Assembly: GCF_021134715.1 (NCBI RefSeq)
Contig: NC_060020.1
Location: 1,240,001-1,304,000 of the forward strand
Reading direction: 5' to 3'
DNA length: 64,000 bases
From: Daphnia pulex
Lineage: Eukaryota > Arthropoda > Branchiopoda > Diplostraca > Daphniidae
Shown: positions 1 through 13,800 of the stretch, one piece after another
Layout of the letters: every line of letters begins with the position of its first letter
How positions within the stretch are numbered: the stretch's first letter is position 1
Position numbers and translations under genes: made by a program
Notes under the pieces: generated by a model
Told to the model about the DNA's origin: nothing
The model's database searches: none
Seen by the model: only the letters and a program-made list of their open reading frames with translations

Positions 1-637
1 TATTTGGATCGATCGGAAACCAATGATAGACTTTGTATTTCTTTCGTCACGTTTTCCAGTCAAAGTAGATCATGGGGCTTTTCGTTAGCTTGTGGGTTCT
101 TTTTTTTCCCCTGCCAAGATTACACAAATGTTATTGAGCGTCCGACTTGGAAATGGGATATGATTCTATCGACCTTGTAATTCAATTAGTCTATTCCGCC
201 TGTTACAAATGACTGGCCGAGACTATTGCGGCAGTAGCTATCGAGCGCAAGCCGAACTGTGATGGCAATTTTCAATCCTCGGTTTATCGCTGAATGATAT
301 TGATGTCATTAATCTCGTGAGTCACGTTAGTGATCTTCTCTCTAGTCTTTCCCGTCTCTCCCGTCTCTCCCAACGCCTCGATCCGGCCATCGGATCCATA
401 ATCTATTTGATATTTGAGCACATCCTCATCAGCTTTGACTTTTCTTTTCTTATTTTTTTTTTGCCCTCCTTACCCCCCAGGCCGGCTAGCTCTCTGCTCT
501 TTATAGACCTATAAGAAGAAGAGTATTAGGTCTTAGAGCTCTCTCTAGTCTGAGGGAAATTCCGTCGCAGCTGTATGTCGACTTTTCTATTTGGGTGGGA
601 GTAGGAGGAGGAGGCTATAGTACCTATATACAAGTCT

Positions 638-660
638 AAGAAGAAGAAGAAGAAGAAGAA
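638..660. repeat. AAG microsatellite
   Basis: Uninterrupted trinucleotide run of about seven to eight AAG units in non-coding sequence. Confidence 0.9.
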
Positions 661-2527
661 GACTATATCCCCGGCCATAGTATATACGTCCGTCCAGTTC
701 CAGTCCCTGCGGCCTCGCAGCTCTCGACCTCGCCTTCTCTTTGCTCTAACTGATATTTTGATTAGAATGACTTTGAAGAGAGCCCTTGTGTATACAGAAA
801 GGAACGCGTGGGGCTATTCTCCTCTGTATTTGAGTTTGGTACCTTTCAAGCAGGAGCACAGCAGCGCCCCTGCCCCTGCGAGCATCTTCAACTGGGAAAT
901 GGCGAACGCCAAAAAGAGGAGAAAGAAGAAAAAGAGAAAGAAAAAATAACGTTGCGTGTGTGTATATATACTACACCGAGTGGCATACAATCGTTTGGCT
1001 GTCTTGAAGATCTTTCGCCAGCGCAGATAAATAAAAGTCTAGTACTACGGGGGAGAGCAATGTATATATTTACGTGGGGGAGTAGTGTATATTTTATTCA
1101 GTGTCGGGTGGACAAGCAGCGCAACACCTTCGTCTCTTTTCATCTTCTCTCTTTTTTCTTATATAGTTTTATTTATTCTTTTTCCGTTTTGCCTTTTTTT
1201 TTTTTTAAACGGGTCCCACCGAGAAAGTCCCGTGCAATAACGAGATTGCTGCGTCGACAATGCACTACTACTACTACTACTACTACCTACGCTTAAACTC
1301 TCTAGAGTGACACAGTCTAAGCCGCTCCCGAAACGTCTGCGCCTTATTCTTTTTTTCTTTTCTTTTTCGGACATCACAGCAGCTCGGCTTATTTGATTCC
1401 ATTCCGTTCGTTCGTTGCGATGTCAATATTCTTCTTCAACTTGGCCCCCCCCCCCTCCTACTTCGCCCCCCCGTGAGAATATGTGCAAAAGTCGTCGTCG
1501 AGTTGAAAGCTCCCCAGAAGCTGTTGGGATAGTGGACCATTTAGATTTCGTGACGCGTTATTTTGGACGATGGGGGCTGTTGCCGAGGGTGTGGGCTCTT
1601 CATCATCTCGACTGGCCTCCACAGTTTCCCCTTTTTTTCTTTTTCGTTCTTCTTTCTTTCTTTTTTTTTCCGGCTCCTTTTGAGGCGCTCGTCCGCGTGA
1701 TGGGATTCAATTCAATAACTCGGAATGATGGCCCAGAGATTCGGGGTGGCGCAAACAGTCGGGAGCCGCAACTCTATAGACTAGCCTAGCGATGACATGA
1801 CGAGTGTGTGTACCAGTGCCGAATAGAAGCATCAGCACCGACTGAGCGTGAAACCCCCCGTTACTCCCACTCTCCATCGCAGTCCCTGTTTGGCTATGAC
1901 GGGGCACGCGGCTCGTGTCCCGTTGTGTATATCTCGTACAGTCGTCTTGTGTATGTATTGGGCTGGGGGGAAAAGACGATGGCGCCAAAGGCACACACAC
2001 AACACACACGAGCCAACTGAATTGCAATGCTGAAGCTGAATGGCGTATATATACGCACGTCTACCGTTTTCACGTGACATGTCGCCGGGAGAGTCGTCCA
2101 TTTTTTTCTCCTTTTTCCTCCCAATTTCTTTTAGCCGGCTTTTATTTTTTGGCTCCTCCTCTTCTTGCACGGCCTATTGCATTTTATATAGGAGATTGCC
2201 TGGAATGAGATCAAGAAATATGGAAGGGAAAGAAAAAAGAAACTAGCGAACGGGGAGAAATGTACATACATCGGCGGGAGACAGGCCAGCCAGCCAGCGT
2301 TCCCTCGGCTGTCGACGCTCCTTCCTGCCACCCTGGCCTCTCTCTTTGCTCTCACCTCCTGTCCTGTCTATAAATAATATGCGTCACCTTCAACAGTGAC
2401 ATTTGGCGACGGGCTCCTACACAATCGACGCGCGGTCGTCTTCCTATTATTACATCAATGCATTTCTTTTTTTCTTTTGCTGGGAGGGGGGCTGGTTGTT
2501 GCTGTTGTTGGGGGGATGCGCAGTTCA

Positions 2528-2536
2528 TATAAAAAG
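2528..2536 (+). promoter_or_regulatory. Candidate TATA box (TATAAAAAG)
   Basis: A strong TATA match followed by GC-rich sequence, on the same strand as the dipeptidase gene 2 kb downstream. No clear initiator could be assigned, so a link to that gene is only an inference. Chance occurrence is quite possible in AT-rich sequence. Confidence 0.2.
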
Positions 2537-4390
2537 GCGGTGCGGATGGATGGAGTTGCAAAGAGGGTCACGCGGAAACAGGAGGGTACAGCACTACAGC
2601 AGCCAAGAGATAAGAGCCGTAAAGACTGCAGTGTATAGGATCTCCTCTTGTGTGTGCGACGCGTACACACAGTTTGCCATTGTGTGTGCAAGGGGGGGTC
2701 TGAAGAGGTTAGTTGAACAGGAGTCTCTCTCTCTCCTACAGACGTCTATATCGATATGTAATGTGAAAAGGTGTTATGCCACGCGCGAAAATCGATCCGC
2801 CCGCGTTCGTTCTCTACTATACTGTCGCTCAATATCTTCGTGCAAACTGTGCACGAGAGGCTTGGATGTCTGTTGACTGTTTTACTCCGACGGCGCCTAT
2901 AGTACACTCCCCTCTCCTCTATGGAGACACTTTCTCTATAGCTCCGTGTCTGCATACAATATAGTACTGTACAGACTCCTGGCTCCTCCTTTTTTAACTG
3001 AAGAGTTAAGACCTCCCCAACAGTAGCGGGAACTCTATGGGATTGCCACACTGTCGTATTATTATCTGCAAATACACATTCGTTGAGGGGGTGGGCGGTG
3101 GATCATGACGTAAGAGTCTAAATAACTGAGCATTGCGGCGCCTATGAACTTGTCGGTGAGTCTCGAAAGGAGCAGGCGAAACTAATGGATGCTAATTGCG
3201 CTATATCGCCCCTCCCCCACCCTCTCAAAGTTCATAGGAGCATCAAGATTTCTGGCAATGGATTGATAATTCAATAAATTGCTTAGTGGCCAAGTAGAAA
3301 ACAACTAAGCCGTTGCTGGGGGATCACAATAATTGGATGGCTCCTTTCAAGCTGTAGCCTACTCGGCACATCTAAGCAGGCAAGAGAAACTTTGAAGCGA
3401 AACAAGTATCGGCAGATTTATTTATTTTCGCACAGAGGTTGAAATTAATAATTAGCTTTGCGCAAATATCCGATTCGAGTCTTGGGATGGGAAGCTTTCA
3501 TTACTTTAAATGAAATATGACCTATCTTGGATGATTGTGCACTTAATTCCTGTTGTAGAACGATTGCACGTTACCGAAGCTCGTTCAAACTGAAAGGGTG
3601 CCTAATGTCAGACTATTTAGGAGATGGAAATGTTTAAAATACAAATTTAAGATTTCCCTGCTAGGCAAATGAAGCTTATGGCACTCGACTCTGAGGTACT
3701 CCCGTGTTCCTGTGCCTGGGGCACATTTGCCGTTCCGCTTAATTATTTGACATGTTTATTGCCTGAAAAATTAAACGCGTTCAATAAATAAGTTTTCTTA
3801 ATCGATCCTTTGTACTACTAAGAGTGCTAATCAAATTTTAGCGCAATTTGATTAACACTAATATAACAATTAAATTTGTTATAAATACCCGAACTTCTTG
3901 TAGTTTTTTTTTTCCACACAAAGTAATGCGAACATGGGACTACTTTTCAACAAAAACTAAAAAAGAATAGTAACATTGTTCAAAGTCACACATTTCCAAA
4001 CTTTAAAAACAAACATTGTCAGATGTTTTCTCTTTTAAAACTTAAAAAAAAGAAAAAAAAATACAGTCTTACTCTAGTGTATCTCTAAAATCGCGAAAAT
4101 GATATCCGAAAGAACATAATTGTGTTAATAATACTGTTGTTGGGGGGGGGGGGTTACTCCATCGGATCCACGCGAATTGATTGCTTGGAAAACATATTTT
4201 GAGTTCTAGTCCTCAAGTTCGGTTGTACTATATCACAAATAGGAAAACATTATGGTATGTAGTTGAGATAACGAGACGCTATCAAGTTTCGGTCGTCGTT
4301 TATAGAGCTTCGCTGTGCATATAGTCTATATCTATCCGACTCTATAGCTGCAAGGGAAAGTGTTGTTGGGGTGGGCTTCTAGGGTGACTA

Positions 4391-4813
4391 ATGATTAGCC
4401 TTGTTATTTTCATCTCTTTTCTTTTGCCTTTTTTTATTTGTTTTTATGTTGATCGACACCACGCAACGCTTTGGGATTCATTTTCTCGGCTGCTGCTGTT
4501 GCTGCTGCTGCTCGATCCTAAACTTGACTCTTGCGCGCATTACGTCGATACACGCTCCCGCAAAGTAGCCGAAGTTGGCGGCAAGCAATGGTGCATTCTC
4601 TGCATGGCTCTCTTGGTTGCGCTGGGAACGGGCGTTGGCGTCGGCCTCCCATTGGCCTTACGATCCGGCTCGTCGCTGCAAGAACGACTCATCGCCGCCC
4701 AGAACATCTTGGCTCAAGTGCCTCTCATTGACGGGTAGGTCATACAAAAGCGGAGAGCTTAAAAGCGCCTCTTAAATTCTTATTTTCCGTTTCCGTCCGT
4801 TTCCCCCCCCCCC

Positions 4814-4849
<36 letters not shown>

Positions 4850-7800
4850 CATTTTCAAGTCGAGTTTTTTAGTGGCCCGTTTAGCCTTTTTTTTTATTTC
4901 GTTCGGCTCCATATTGCTCGTCAAAAGTCGCCCTTGTTTGCTTTCGGTTATAGTTGATGGCGCTTCCGCATCTCGTTAATTCCATCTCTCGGCATGCGAA
5001 ATGGCGGCAAATGATTATTTGAAATGATGGAGTATTACAGTAAATATCTCACGTTGGCCCCAAAGTTATGTTAACCAGCTGGGGGTCGCGATGGACACTC
5101 TTCGAATGCTAATACCAATTTCCTTTCTTCTTCTTTCCCTCTTTCTTTCTTTCTTTCTCTCCCTCGGATATCATTCATTCCTCGCCCAGCAATTCTCTTA
5201 TATATCTTCTCTTCTTCTCTCCTGTTTTCTCGGAGACTAAAGGGGCCCTGCCACTCGTTTTCCACACCATAAAATCCCTCCTTATTCCTTTTTATATCTC
5301 CATTCGTCCTCTTTTTTATTGGTGGCCCTGGCGGCTCGCCGCTCTCTCTCAAGAAGAAAACTCTTCATCCGAGCCCTCCAACTACTTAGCTATTCGTTTT
5401 CTCATTCCCATTCTGTTCATCGCTTCTTTTTTTCTTCTTCTTCTTCTTCTACTTTCATTTGAGTTTCTTTTCTTTCTTCTTCTTCTTCGCCAGCTGTCGG
5501 GAAAGATCGGCAGCGGCTGGCGCTGACACATTGCCGTGCATAGCTGATTCATTTGATGATGAATACTGGATCGCATGCAAAATAGTTTCATTTGTAACAG
5601 CATCAGTCCCGAATAATGATGTGCCGCGACGACGACGCCACATCACTGCCAATGCCACTAGCGTAAAGACGTCAAGAACTATGCGAATAGTAATATATAG
5701 CGCATGTCTCTATATACACCGCGTGCATGCATATATGAATGTATTGGCGTTGTGGATTGTTAGCCAAACTGTTTTTGGCGGTGTGCTGCTGCTGCTGCTG
5801 CTGGATGGATGGCTGCTGTATGGCTTCTTCCCACAGATGACGGGATGCGGCATCTAGTCAATGACAAGTTGATATGTCGTCAAATCCGCCGTATGATTCA
5901 TCTGCACAGGGCGTGGCCGCATTGCGCGTCTAGCACTTTTTTCGGTGTGGCGGGAGAGAACTTGACGGCAATATAGCTCAGTGGCCTAGACTTCTCCAAC
6001 AGTTCGACTTTGGGTGCATCAGAGCCGGAATGTAACTGATTACTTCTGTCTACTGGACTGGGGGTAGACCCGACTGTACTGCTGCTGCTGCTGTGTGTGG
6101 ACACAGCCGTGTACAGCATGTTTATGGATTAAGACACGCACAAAGTCTCTTGACGCGGATCCCGCCAGCAGCACTTGTACCAGTACCGGGAGCGGTAGAT
6201 TATAAGGGATCTAAGGTAATGGATTCAGCCTATTTTTCCTCCTCCTCGGGTTGTCTGGCGACACGGACCTCATCTCCAATGTAAATTGAATTAGGATTTG
6301 CTTGACTTGAAATACGTACCGGCCGTGTCACTGTAGACCGAATGAGCAGTCGGCACGGTGAAGATGAAAACCATCAGCTTGCATGCATAGATAGATGTAA
6401 CCAAACGATTGGCGTTGGGTTGAGGAATCAACTTGTTCGCGAGCGAGAGTCACTGAGAACGTGCGCCAGCCCAATCGGATTGTGTGAACTGCCGAATCAG
6501 TCCGCCAATTCTCTACTCGCACAGTAATAGATTGATTTGATTTTACCCGTCTCCTTGTTCGGCCCCACAGTGAGTTCTTTTGTTGGCACTGCAAACCCAT
6601 GGGCCAGCAACCACAAGCGACTTCGTCAGCCAAACCCAATTTTGGCTATTTAACCTTTTTAAAAATTCAGTAGCACAGGCATGACACTGGGCTGTGGCCA
6701 TTTGCGTCAGAGTAGCTACCAAGTTTGTCGTTAGACGGTTAGGAGCAGCAGAGAACTCGATCCGTGTCGGGATAGACTTTGAATTATTATTTTCCAATTT
6801 TTCCAAAAATATTTGACGTTGTCAATCAAGCGCATGCCGCATAGTTGCCATCCAAGCGACTGTCCGTCTATGATTGCTTTCAGAACAACTATTTACACGT
6901 TAGCACAACAGAAATTTCATTTTATTCCTGACGTCTGTCTAGCTTCTCTGAATTTAGCGACTTTCTGAATTTTCATTACGTTGTTCCCACTATCGGTTTG
7001 AATTATGCAAAATGGTTTTTTTCCAGGATCAATTAACTAGCTGTAAATGGATTTTTTTTTTTTTTTTTTTCATTTGGGAGACTCTCGAGCTCTCGACTGC
7101 CAGCTATTTCATTTTCTTTTCTTTCCGTCATCAATTTGCCTCGCTTTCTTTATTCAGTGTATACACTCTCAATTAGCCGTAGCCCTTAACATAGTTGGGC
7201 CGAAGAAAAACAAAAGAAGATAAGACAAGAGAGCACGCTAAGCCGTTGTGTGTACAGTCCACGTTTTCATTTACCTCAAGCCCGCTCGTTTGCAATAAGA
7301 TAAATCCATTACAGCAAATGAGTAGCTCTTTTTCTCCGAGTGAGGATCGTGGTGGTCGTTGCCCAATTCTCTTAGCTGACGCGTAGTAGTTCTCTCCTAG
7401 GAGTACACACACTACTACTACTACTACTACTACTACTGTATAAGCAGGGGCCGCACCAGGGCTGTAGTAGTTTCTCGACTCCATCCAAGATCCGACAGGC
7501 TGCTCTCCGCTCTCTGTAATCCATCACGGATCGAGTTGCTGCCCATTAATATATATGTACAGACTCGCACACTGGGAGATGCCAGCGGAGCTGAGACGAA
7601 GAAATGGAAGTGAGCGACTGGAAGGGGCGGAATATATATACGTATATATAAGAATCCGCGATGGGAAAAAGAGAAATCGACAGAATGGCGATAGAAATGG
7701 GTAGGAAAAAAAAGGGTTAGAATGGGAGAATTCTACGTCGAAATGGAGAAAAAAGCTTTAGAGGAGAGTAGCAGCAGTATATATAGAAAAAGAGAGAGAG

Positions 7801-10800
7801 AGACGAGATTGATATTCAAACTGAAGCCGTCTGCGATTTCGACTCTCCAAAAGTCATCAATTCAAGCGACGGATGTTTTGTTGCCGGAATGAAAAAGCCC
7901 TGGTGCTCCACGGGCGCCAGCAGCAGCAACATATATTCATTCGCTCTATCGATTGAATGCAACGATGAGAAACAGGTCGGAAATGAGACCGGTCGAGCGG
8001 AAGAAAAGGTGCCGGATTCCGTATGTGAACAGCGGGCGCGCGCGTGTGTGTATATCCATGTCTATAACTATACACCGTATAATGTACCTGTGGTAGTAGC
8101 GTGTAAACTGATCGTACTCTGCTGCTACAATTTCACCAGGCGAAAGTATATCTATAGATTCACCGCAGCGATAATTTCACCTTTCACCAGTTATTATGTC
8201 CTTCCCGAAGGATCAGCGCTTGTCCCGCACCTTATAATACGTACTTTTCATGTGCAATCGCATGCAGAGCGGCACGATCACGCTGTGTCAGGATTTATTT
8301 AATCCCAGCCGTCGTTTTCCCCCCCGCGCTATTCTACACTTTCAATCGATAACATCAAACTGTTGGCGACGGATGCTCCTGTCTAGTTTATCCCATTTTT
8401 TTCCCCCCTCTTATCTTTTTTGTTTGTCCAAAACTCTCCATAATGTTCTTGCTGCGCCCATCGGCTCGGGAATTTTCTGCCCATATTTTTCGATCCTTAA
8501 TTTTTTTCATTCTTCCTCCGGCCGCCGTAACTCTTTTGTGCGTCAAAGCTGCTGCCTGCCGTGTTTGTGTATATACCTTCCCGTTTGTTTACTCACACGC
8601 TGCTCCTTCTCTTTTTTCTTTTCCCCCCGACATGACACATCTATGTGGATTAGACGGAGTAATGTGTACCACCCGCGTGACCGCCATTCAGCGCGCTCGG
8701 GTGGACATTTTTCTTTTCTTTTCTCCCCCGTGTGTGGGGACTTTTGAGGGGGTCGCGAGTCAATCAAATTTGGACGACCGGTTTGACTCGACGAAAAAGC
8801 AGCAGCACTGGCTGGTCGTCGTTGTCATTAGCCGCCAGGAGGTGCGGCATCTGATCTTTGACTCTTGGTGGACTCCTTAAACTTGACAGTCCCCAACTTT
8901 ATCCCTTTCATCTCCGCTCATCTGTGCGATGTGATGACGTTCCTGGACGGGAGAGAGAATAATTCCGCCTGATGCGGAATCACGTCGTGACTGGCAGCGT
9001 GATTTCACCTTTCGTGGAAATGATCGGGACACTGCCCAGAGTGCTGGCAAAGCACAACAACAAAACAAAAGGCATTGGCAGCTCTCTATAACGCACACCC
9101 GTATACATAGAATTGTTTGTTGTTGTTTTTTTTTGGGCTTGTTTGGCTGGCCATGTTTATAAGCTTTAGGTTTGTTGTTTTCTCCATCTTTCTCTTTGCC
9201 AACTTGACGTTTGTCTGACTGGCGGCGTTTCGGTAGTTTTCTCTCTCAACTGTTTGTCGTGTCTTTCGTTTTGCGTGTTTTTATTTTCTTGTTGAGAGAA
9301 GAGGAAGAAAAATGCTACTTGCTGGATGCTGATGCTTATTTCCGTTTTGTTTGCTTCTAATGCCGTTCTGGTTGGCTGGCTAAAATGCAGCGCAGACCCC
9401 GTCTGCTGCCAGCTTCCAATGTAATTACCGGCTCGACCGTAATGAACTTTATCGATTTACTACACGACCCGTAAATGCACGGGGCAAGTGTCTCAAATGT
9501 TGCGACTTATTTTTTCTCTCTCACACACACACACGCACACGTATAAATGGTGTGTACACACTCCCCTTCCAACTTTCATCGCCATCCATCCTGTTTGATG
9601 ACCGAGCTGTTTCAAGCCGCGTAGTTTAATGACTTGACTCTTGGACGACATTGAACTACTTGAATCTTTTGTTTCCTTTTCTTCTCTTTTCATGTGTGTG
9701 CCCCACTTCAGCCACAACGACATGCCGTGGAACATCCGCAAATTTGCCGGTGGTAAGCTCAACACGCTGAGGGCCCTAGAAACTGGCCTTCAACATCAAG
9801 ACCCGTGGTCCAAGAGTGCCTGGTCGCATACGGATCTGCCCAGGCTGCGAGAGGGACGCGTCGGAGCCCAGGTATGTTCCAGTTAGTGTGCATACGAGTA
9901 GCAGACGTCTAAGGCTGTTACTCCGTCCTCCCTGACCCCCTCCATCAAAATAACCCTTGCAACCGCACAGCAGGAAAACCCGGATCCTGGTTCGCCTTGT
10001 TCGATCCCTGTTGTCCACGTTCGATACCCCGCAGTTCCTCCTTTTCTTTTTCTTTTTCTACGAGCATTTCAATGCGTTCGACTGTCTGTGTTTAAAAATC
10101 CCGCCAGCGTTAGCGTCATCTTTGTATAGCTCTGTATAGTGTATTAGTGTATAGTGCTGGATCCCGGAAGCGGGACTTTCGATCCATCTCATCACGACTG
10201 TATTATGTATTATGTACTATTCTTCCTTTTTTGGGGGGACTTGCAGTTCTGGGCGGCTTACGTCCCTTGCGGTGCCCAGTATTTGGACGCCGTCAAACAA
10301 ACGCTGGAGCAGATCGATTTGATCAAGCGAATGGTTGATCGATATTCGGACTATCTTCGATTAGCCGTCGATGCCAAAGGTGAGCTCAAAGAATTTCTCA
10401 TAACTCTCTTCATTTGTCTGTATTATGTTTCAAAGTTCTGTACTATCAATAAGTTATCGATTTGAAAATTGGGTTGAATCCATCGTTCTTTTCCTGCTGT
10501 CCAACTAATGCATAGAGAGTTGTAAAGACATCCATCGCATCTGAACTTGTCTATCTGTAGATCAAGCCAATCGAAATATCAATCGCAGGAACTATACTCG
10601 AAAGAGAGGCCAGACGAGGAAAGATGCCGAGGTCTGGCATCATTCGTCTTTTGCCACCCAGCAACAGCAATGACTCTCGCAACTTTTGGGTGCCACATCC
10701 ATTAATGTCGGATCCTGCCTGTCCCGTCTCTGGAGCCTGTAGGACTTTTTTTTTTACACGGAGGGTTGGCGGGAGGGAACTCTTTTCGGCGAAAGACCTG

Positions 10801-13800
10801 GGCGGTCGCAATTTAAGATAGATAGATAGCAGGTCAACTCACTCCTGATGTCCTGCCTAGTGTTTGGATAGGGAGAGACCCGTTATTTGCCTAATGGCAA
10901 AGTTTTGCTTGTCAAACGACAGCATCCACGAACGGACGCAGGAATTTGCATTTGTCCTGCCGTCGCCCTCCAGCACGGACTTTGCTTCTACCACCGCCGC
11001 CGTATATATTCATACTCGTCTCTTCCGTGAAGACGTCGTCGGCCTGGCTGAATGTATATGTATACATATACAACAGACAGGATAGTAGATCACGGGACCT
11101 TTGTTCTCCTCAGTGTGTGTCTGTGTGTGTATGTAGTGGGTAGCTTTCGGCTGTCCCCGGTCGTTGGCTGGCGATACTATATAGGTCGGCTTAGTATCGG
11201 GATTCTGCAGAGTCGTACAGGACTATGCCAGCCTGAGCTTTTTTTTTTATTCTTGTTTGACTCTGGCCGAGCAATCTCGCAGAGTGTGATTACTAGATAA
11301 CAGGGCAGGGCAAACAGGATGGGATGGGGGGAAAAGGGGGAAAAAGAGATTGGGCAGGGAAGAATGGTTATGACGCAATCGATCGGACGAAACCAAAGAG
11401 ATGCTCCGTGCTGCAATCAAGAAAGAAACAGAGCCCCATATCAACGGGTGGTGATATCGAGCAGAAAAGAGCGAAATAAGTAATGATGGCAGACATAAAA
11501 AAACCATACCACAAAACCCCCAAACAAAAACCGGAGAGTATGGGGGGATCGAGAGACGTGAAATAACAACGTGTCGTGTACGGCTTATACCACCCTTGTC
11601 TGCTACAGCGTTGTATATGTGTTTGTATTTGTTTTTGCAGGCATTGAGGAATCACATCAGGAAGGACGGATAGCCAGTCTATTGGGCGTCGAGGGTGGCC
11701 ACTCTCTGGGCAACAGCCTCGGCGTTTTGCGCACTTACTACGACCTCGGCATTCGTTACGTCACGCTCACCCATACGTGCAACACGCCATGGTATGCTAT
11801 TTTTTTTTAGACTTATTGAATTTGTTTGTTTTTTCGATGATTTCCACCCCACCAAAATAAGAATCCAATCAAGCGAATTGCTGATTTGTATCGGAAACTA
11901 ACACTCGCTTTCGTTGTCGCTTTGGCTGGCTGTTAGGGCAGACTGTTCCATCGCCGAAGCCGATCCTCATCATCCGCGTGAAGGAGGACTCACCCACTTT
12001 GGCAAGGTTTGCAATTTTTAAATCCATTTTTTTTTCTTTCTGGTGAGCGCAGTGGTCAATATTACAGTGTCTGGCTCTATGCCGCGCTGCTGGTCTCTCG
12101 ACTGTTATATAACAATCCACTCAGGAAATTACGAGATAAACACATTTGTAGCTACTGTGTCCTCTGTGGGTGGAAACAACATAACAAATGGACGCGGCAG
12201 CCAACGACTCGGTTGCAATGTAATAAATAAAACATCTCCCTGGTGTCGACGAGCTTTAGGACAGTTATAGCACGCGGCTCTTCATTTGTGGGTGACGTTA
12301 TCGAACGGTTATGTAAGGCGGCCGTTGACAACTTGGGGAGTGTAAGCGACTGAAATAGAATAGCCATTAAATATGTGTAGGATTACATACAGGAATAAGT
12401 AGATACGTGAGCCAGTAGAGTGCGGAATAATGTTTGCATTCAATCCAGGGTACAAGTGAAACAGCCGTTCGTCGCCTTAAATCTATTATGGATTTGGTTT
12501 CTTTGCTATTTAAAATCTCCCTGCAAGTGCAGGGTGTAATTCTGCTGGGTTCTTCCAGCTGTAATTGATTTTTTTCCCCCTCACCGACAAGTGCGATTGG
12601 CCTGAGAACGTGCAAAACTTTTTACTGGGCTCCCAGGTGTTTTCTTTACAGAAGGGAACTCCCGACTCATTTATCAATAAATAAGGAGATTTAAGAGGGA
12701 ATAAATCGAATCATGCTGGGAGCTTTGCAGACAGTATAGCAAGTTAATGTCATTTGGTGAAACAAAATAAACGAAAGAAAAGTGTAGCGATAGAGAAAAA
12801 GGTGATAAATAACAAAGACAGAGAGACAGGTTTTTACACAGACGTAGTACTAGATAAGACCCTGGCCATCATTTCGTGTCAATTGATGGTGTTTGCTGTG
12901 TACACATACAGAGCCGGAGAGCGTTCGTGGCCCTAATCCGAATCTTGAACACTACAATATAGTAGATATACATGTAAGAATACTGTATATGTATACTACT
13001 ATTGCTTTTTTTTCTGTTCCTCTCCTTTATTCCATCCCGTTCTCTTGAATGTACAGGTTCTCTCTTTCTTGTTCTCCTTTTGTCGACTGCTGCGTCGCTT
13101 TTCCTCCCTCAGGGAGATTGTCACAATCCATTTCCGCTATCCGGCAAGCAAGCGAACCTTACGTATAGACTCTATAAATTCTTCTTCGTTTCTCCTCTGT
13201 GTGCCGTGTGCTATTGTGTAGAGCCGCTTACCTCACCGTCGTGTGTGTGTGTGTGTGTGTGTCCGGTGGACTCGACCAACTGTCGAGTTCAATTCATCTT
13301 ACTTCTCCTTGCATCCTTTTTTATTTCCCCCCTTATTTCCTAGAGCCATTCTTTGGGGTCCCCTTTTTCCATTTGTTGGAGATCACGGGATCGTGAATGA
13401 AGCTGTTCAAGTAGATATAACATATTGTTAAGTCCTTCTTGCCGAGTAACCACGTTTCCTATTTTTTCTGATACATACGTATACGTATGAGTGTGTACCT
13501 TTTACGCTCCGTGCGTCTGTACGTCTGTTTGTTCCGGTCGGATTTCTTTTGCTCCGTGTCCACTCAAAATGCTGGGGGGCTTTGATGATGAATTGATCCC
13601 GCGGCGTTGTCGGTTGAATGAAGAGGGCTTCACAGACCACCGGCAGGTGATGAAAAGGATCGATAATTCTCACCTCCATTTCCACAACAGACGTCGGAAG
13701 ACTTACAAAAGCGATTTGCGCACCACCGTGCAATCAACAAAAAACGTTCAAAGAGCTCCCGCTACATGTTTCCACAGTGGCCGGAGCGAAATGCTCAAGT

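Larger units (their letters stand above)
1..4390. other. Upstream non-coding region of the dipeptidase gene
   Basis: No exon that I can support. The stretch is rich in simple sequence: an AAG run near 638-660, a CTA run near 1264-1286, T and A runs, and a G run near 4141-4151. Two TATA-like elements lie on the plus strand, TATAAATAA near 2368 and TATAAAAAG near 2528; the second is the better core-promoter candidate for the downstream plus-strand gene. A short ATG followed by a GTGAGT donor (3144-3156) could be a leader exon, but only the weakest possible acceptor in the next exon fits its phase. This is probably 5' flank or first intron. Confidence 0.4.

Noticed and set aside
5459-5857. 132-codon plus-strand frame inside dipeptidase intron 1
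   Set aside because: It starts in a T/C-rich run, has no domain-like features, and lies between well-defined exons.
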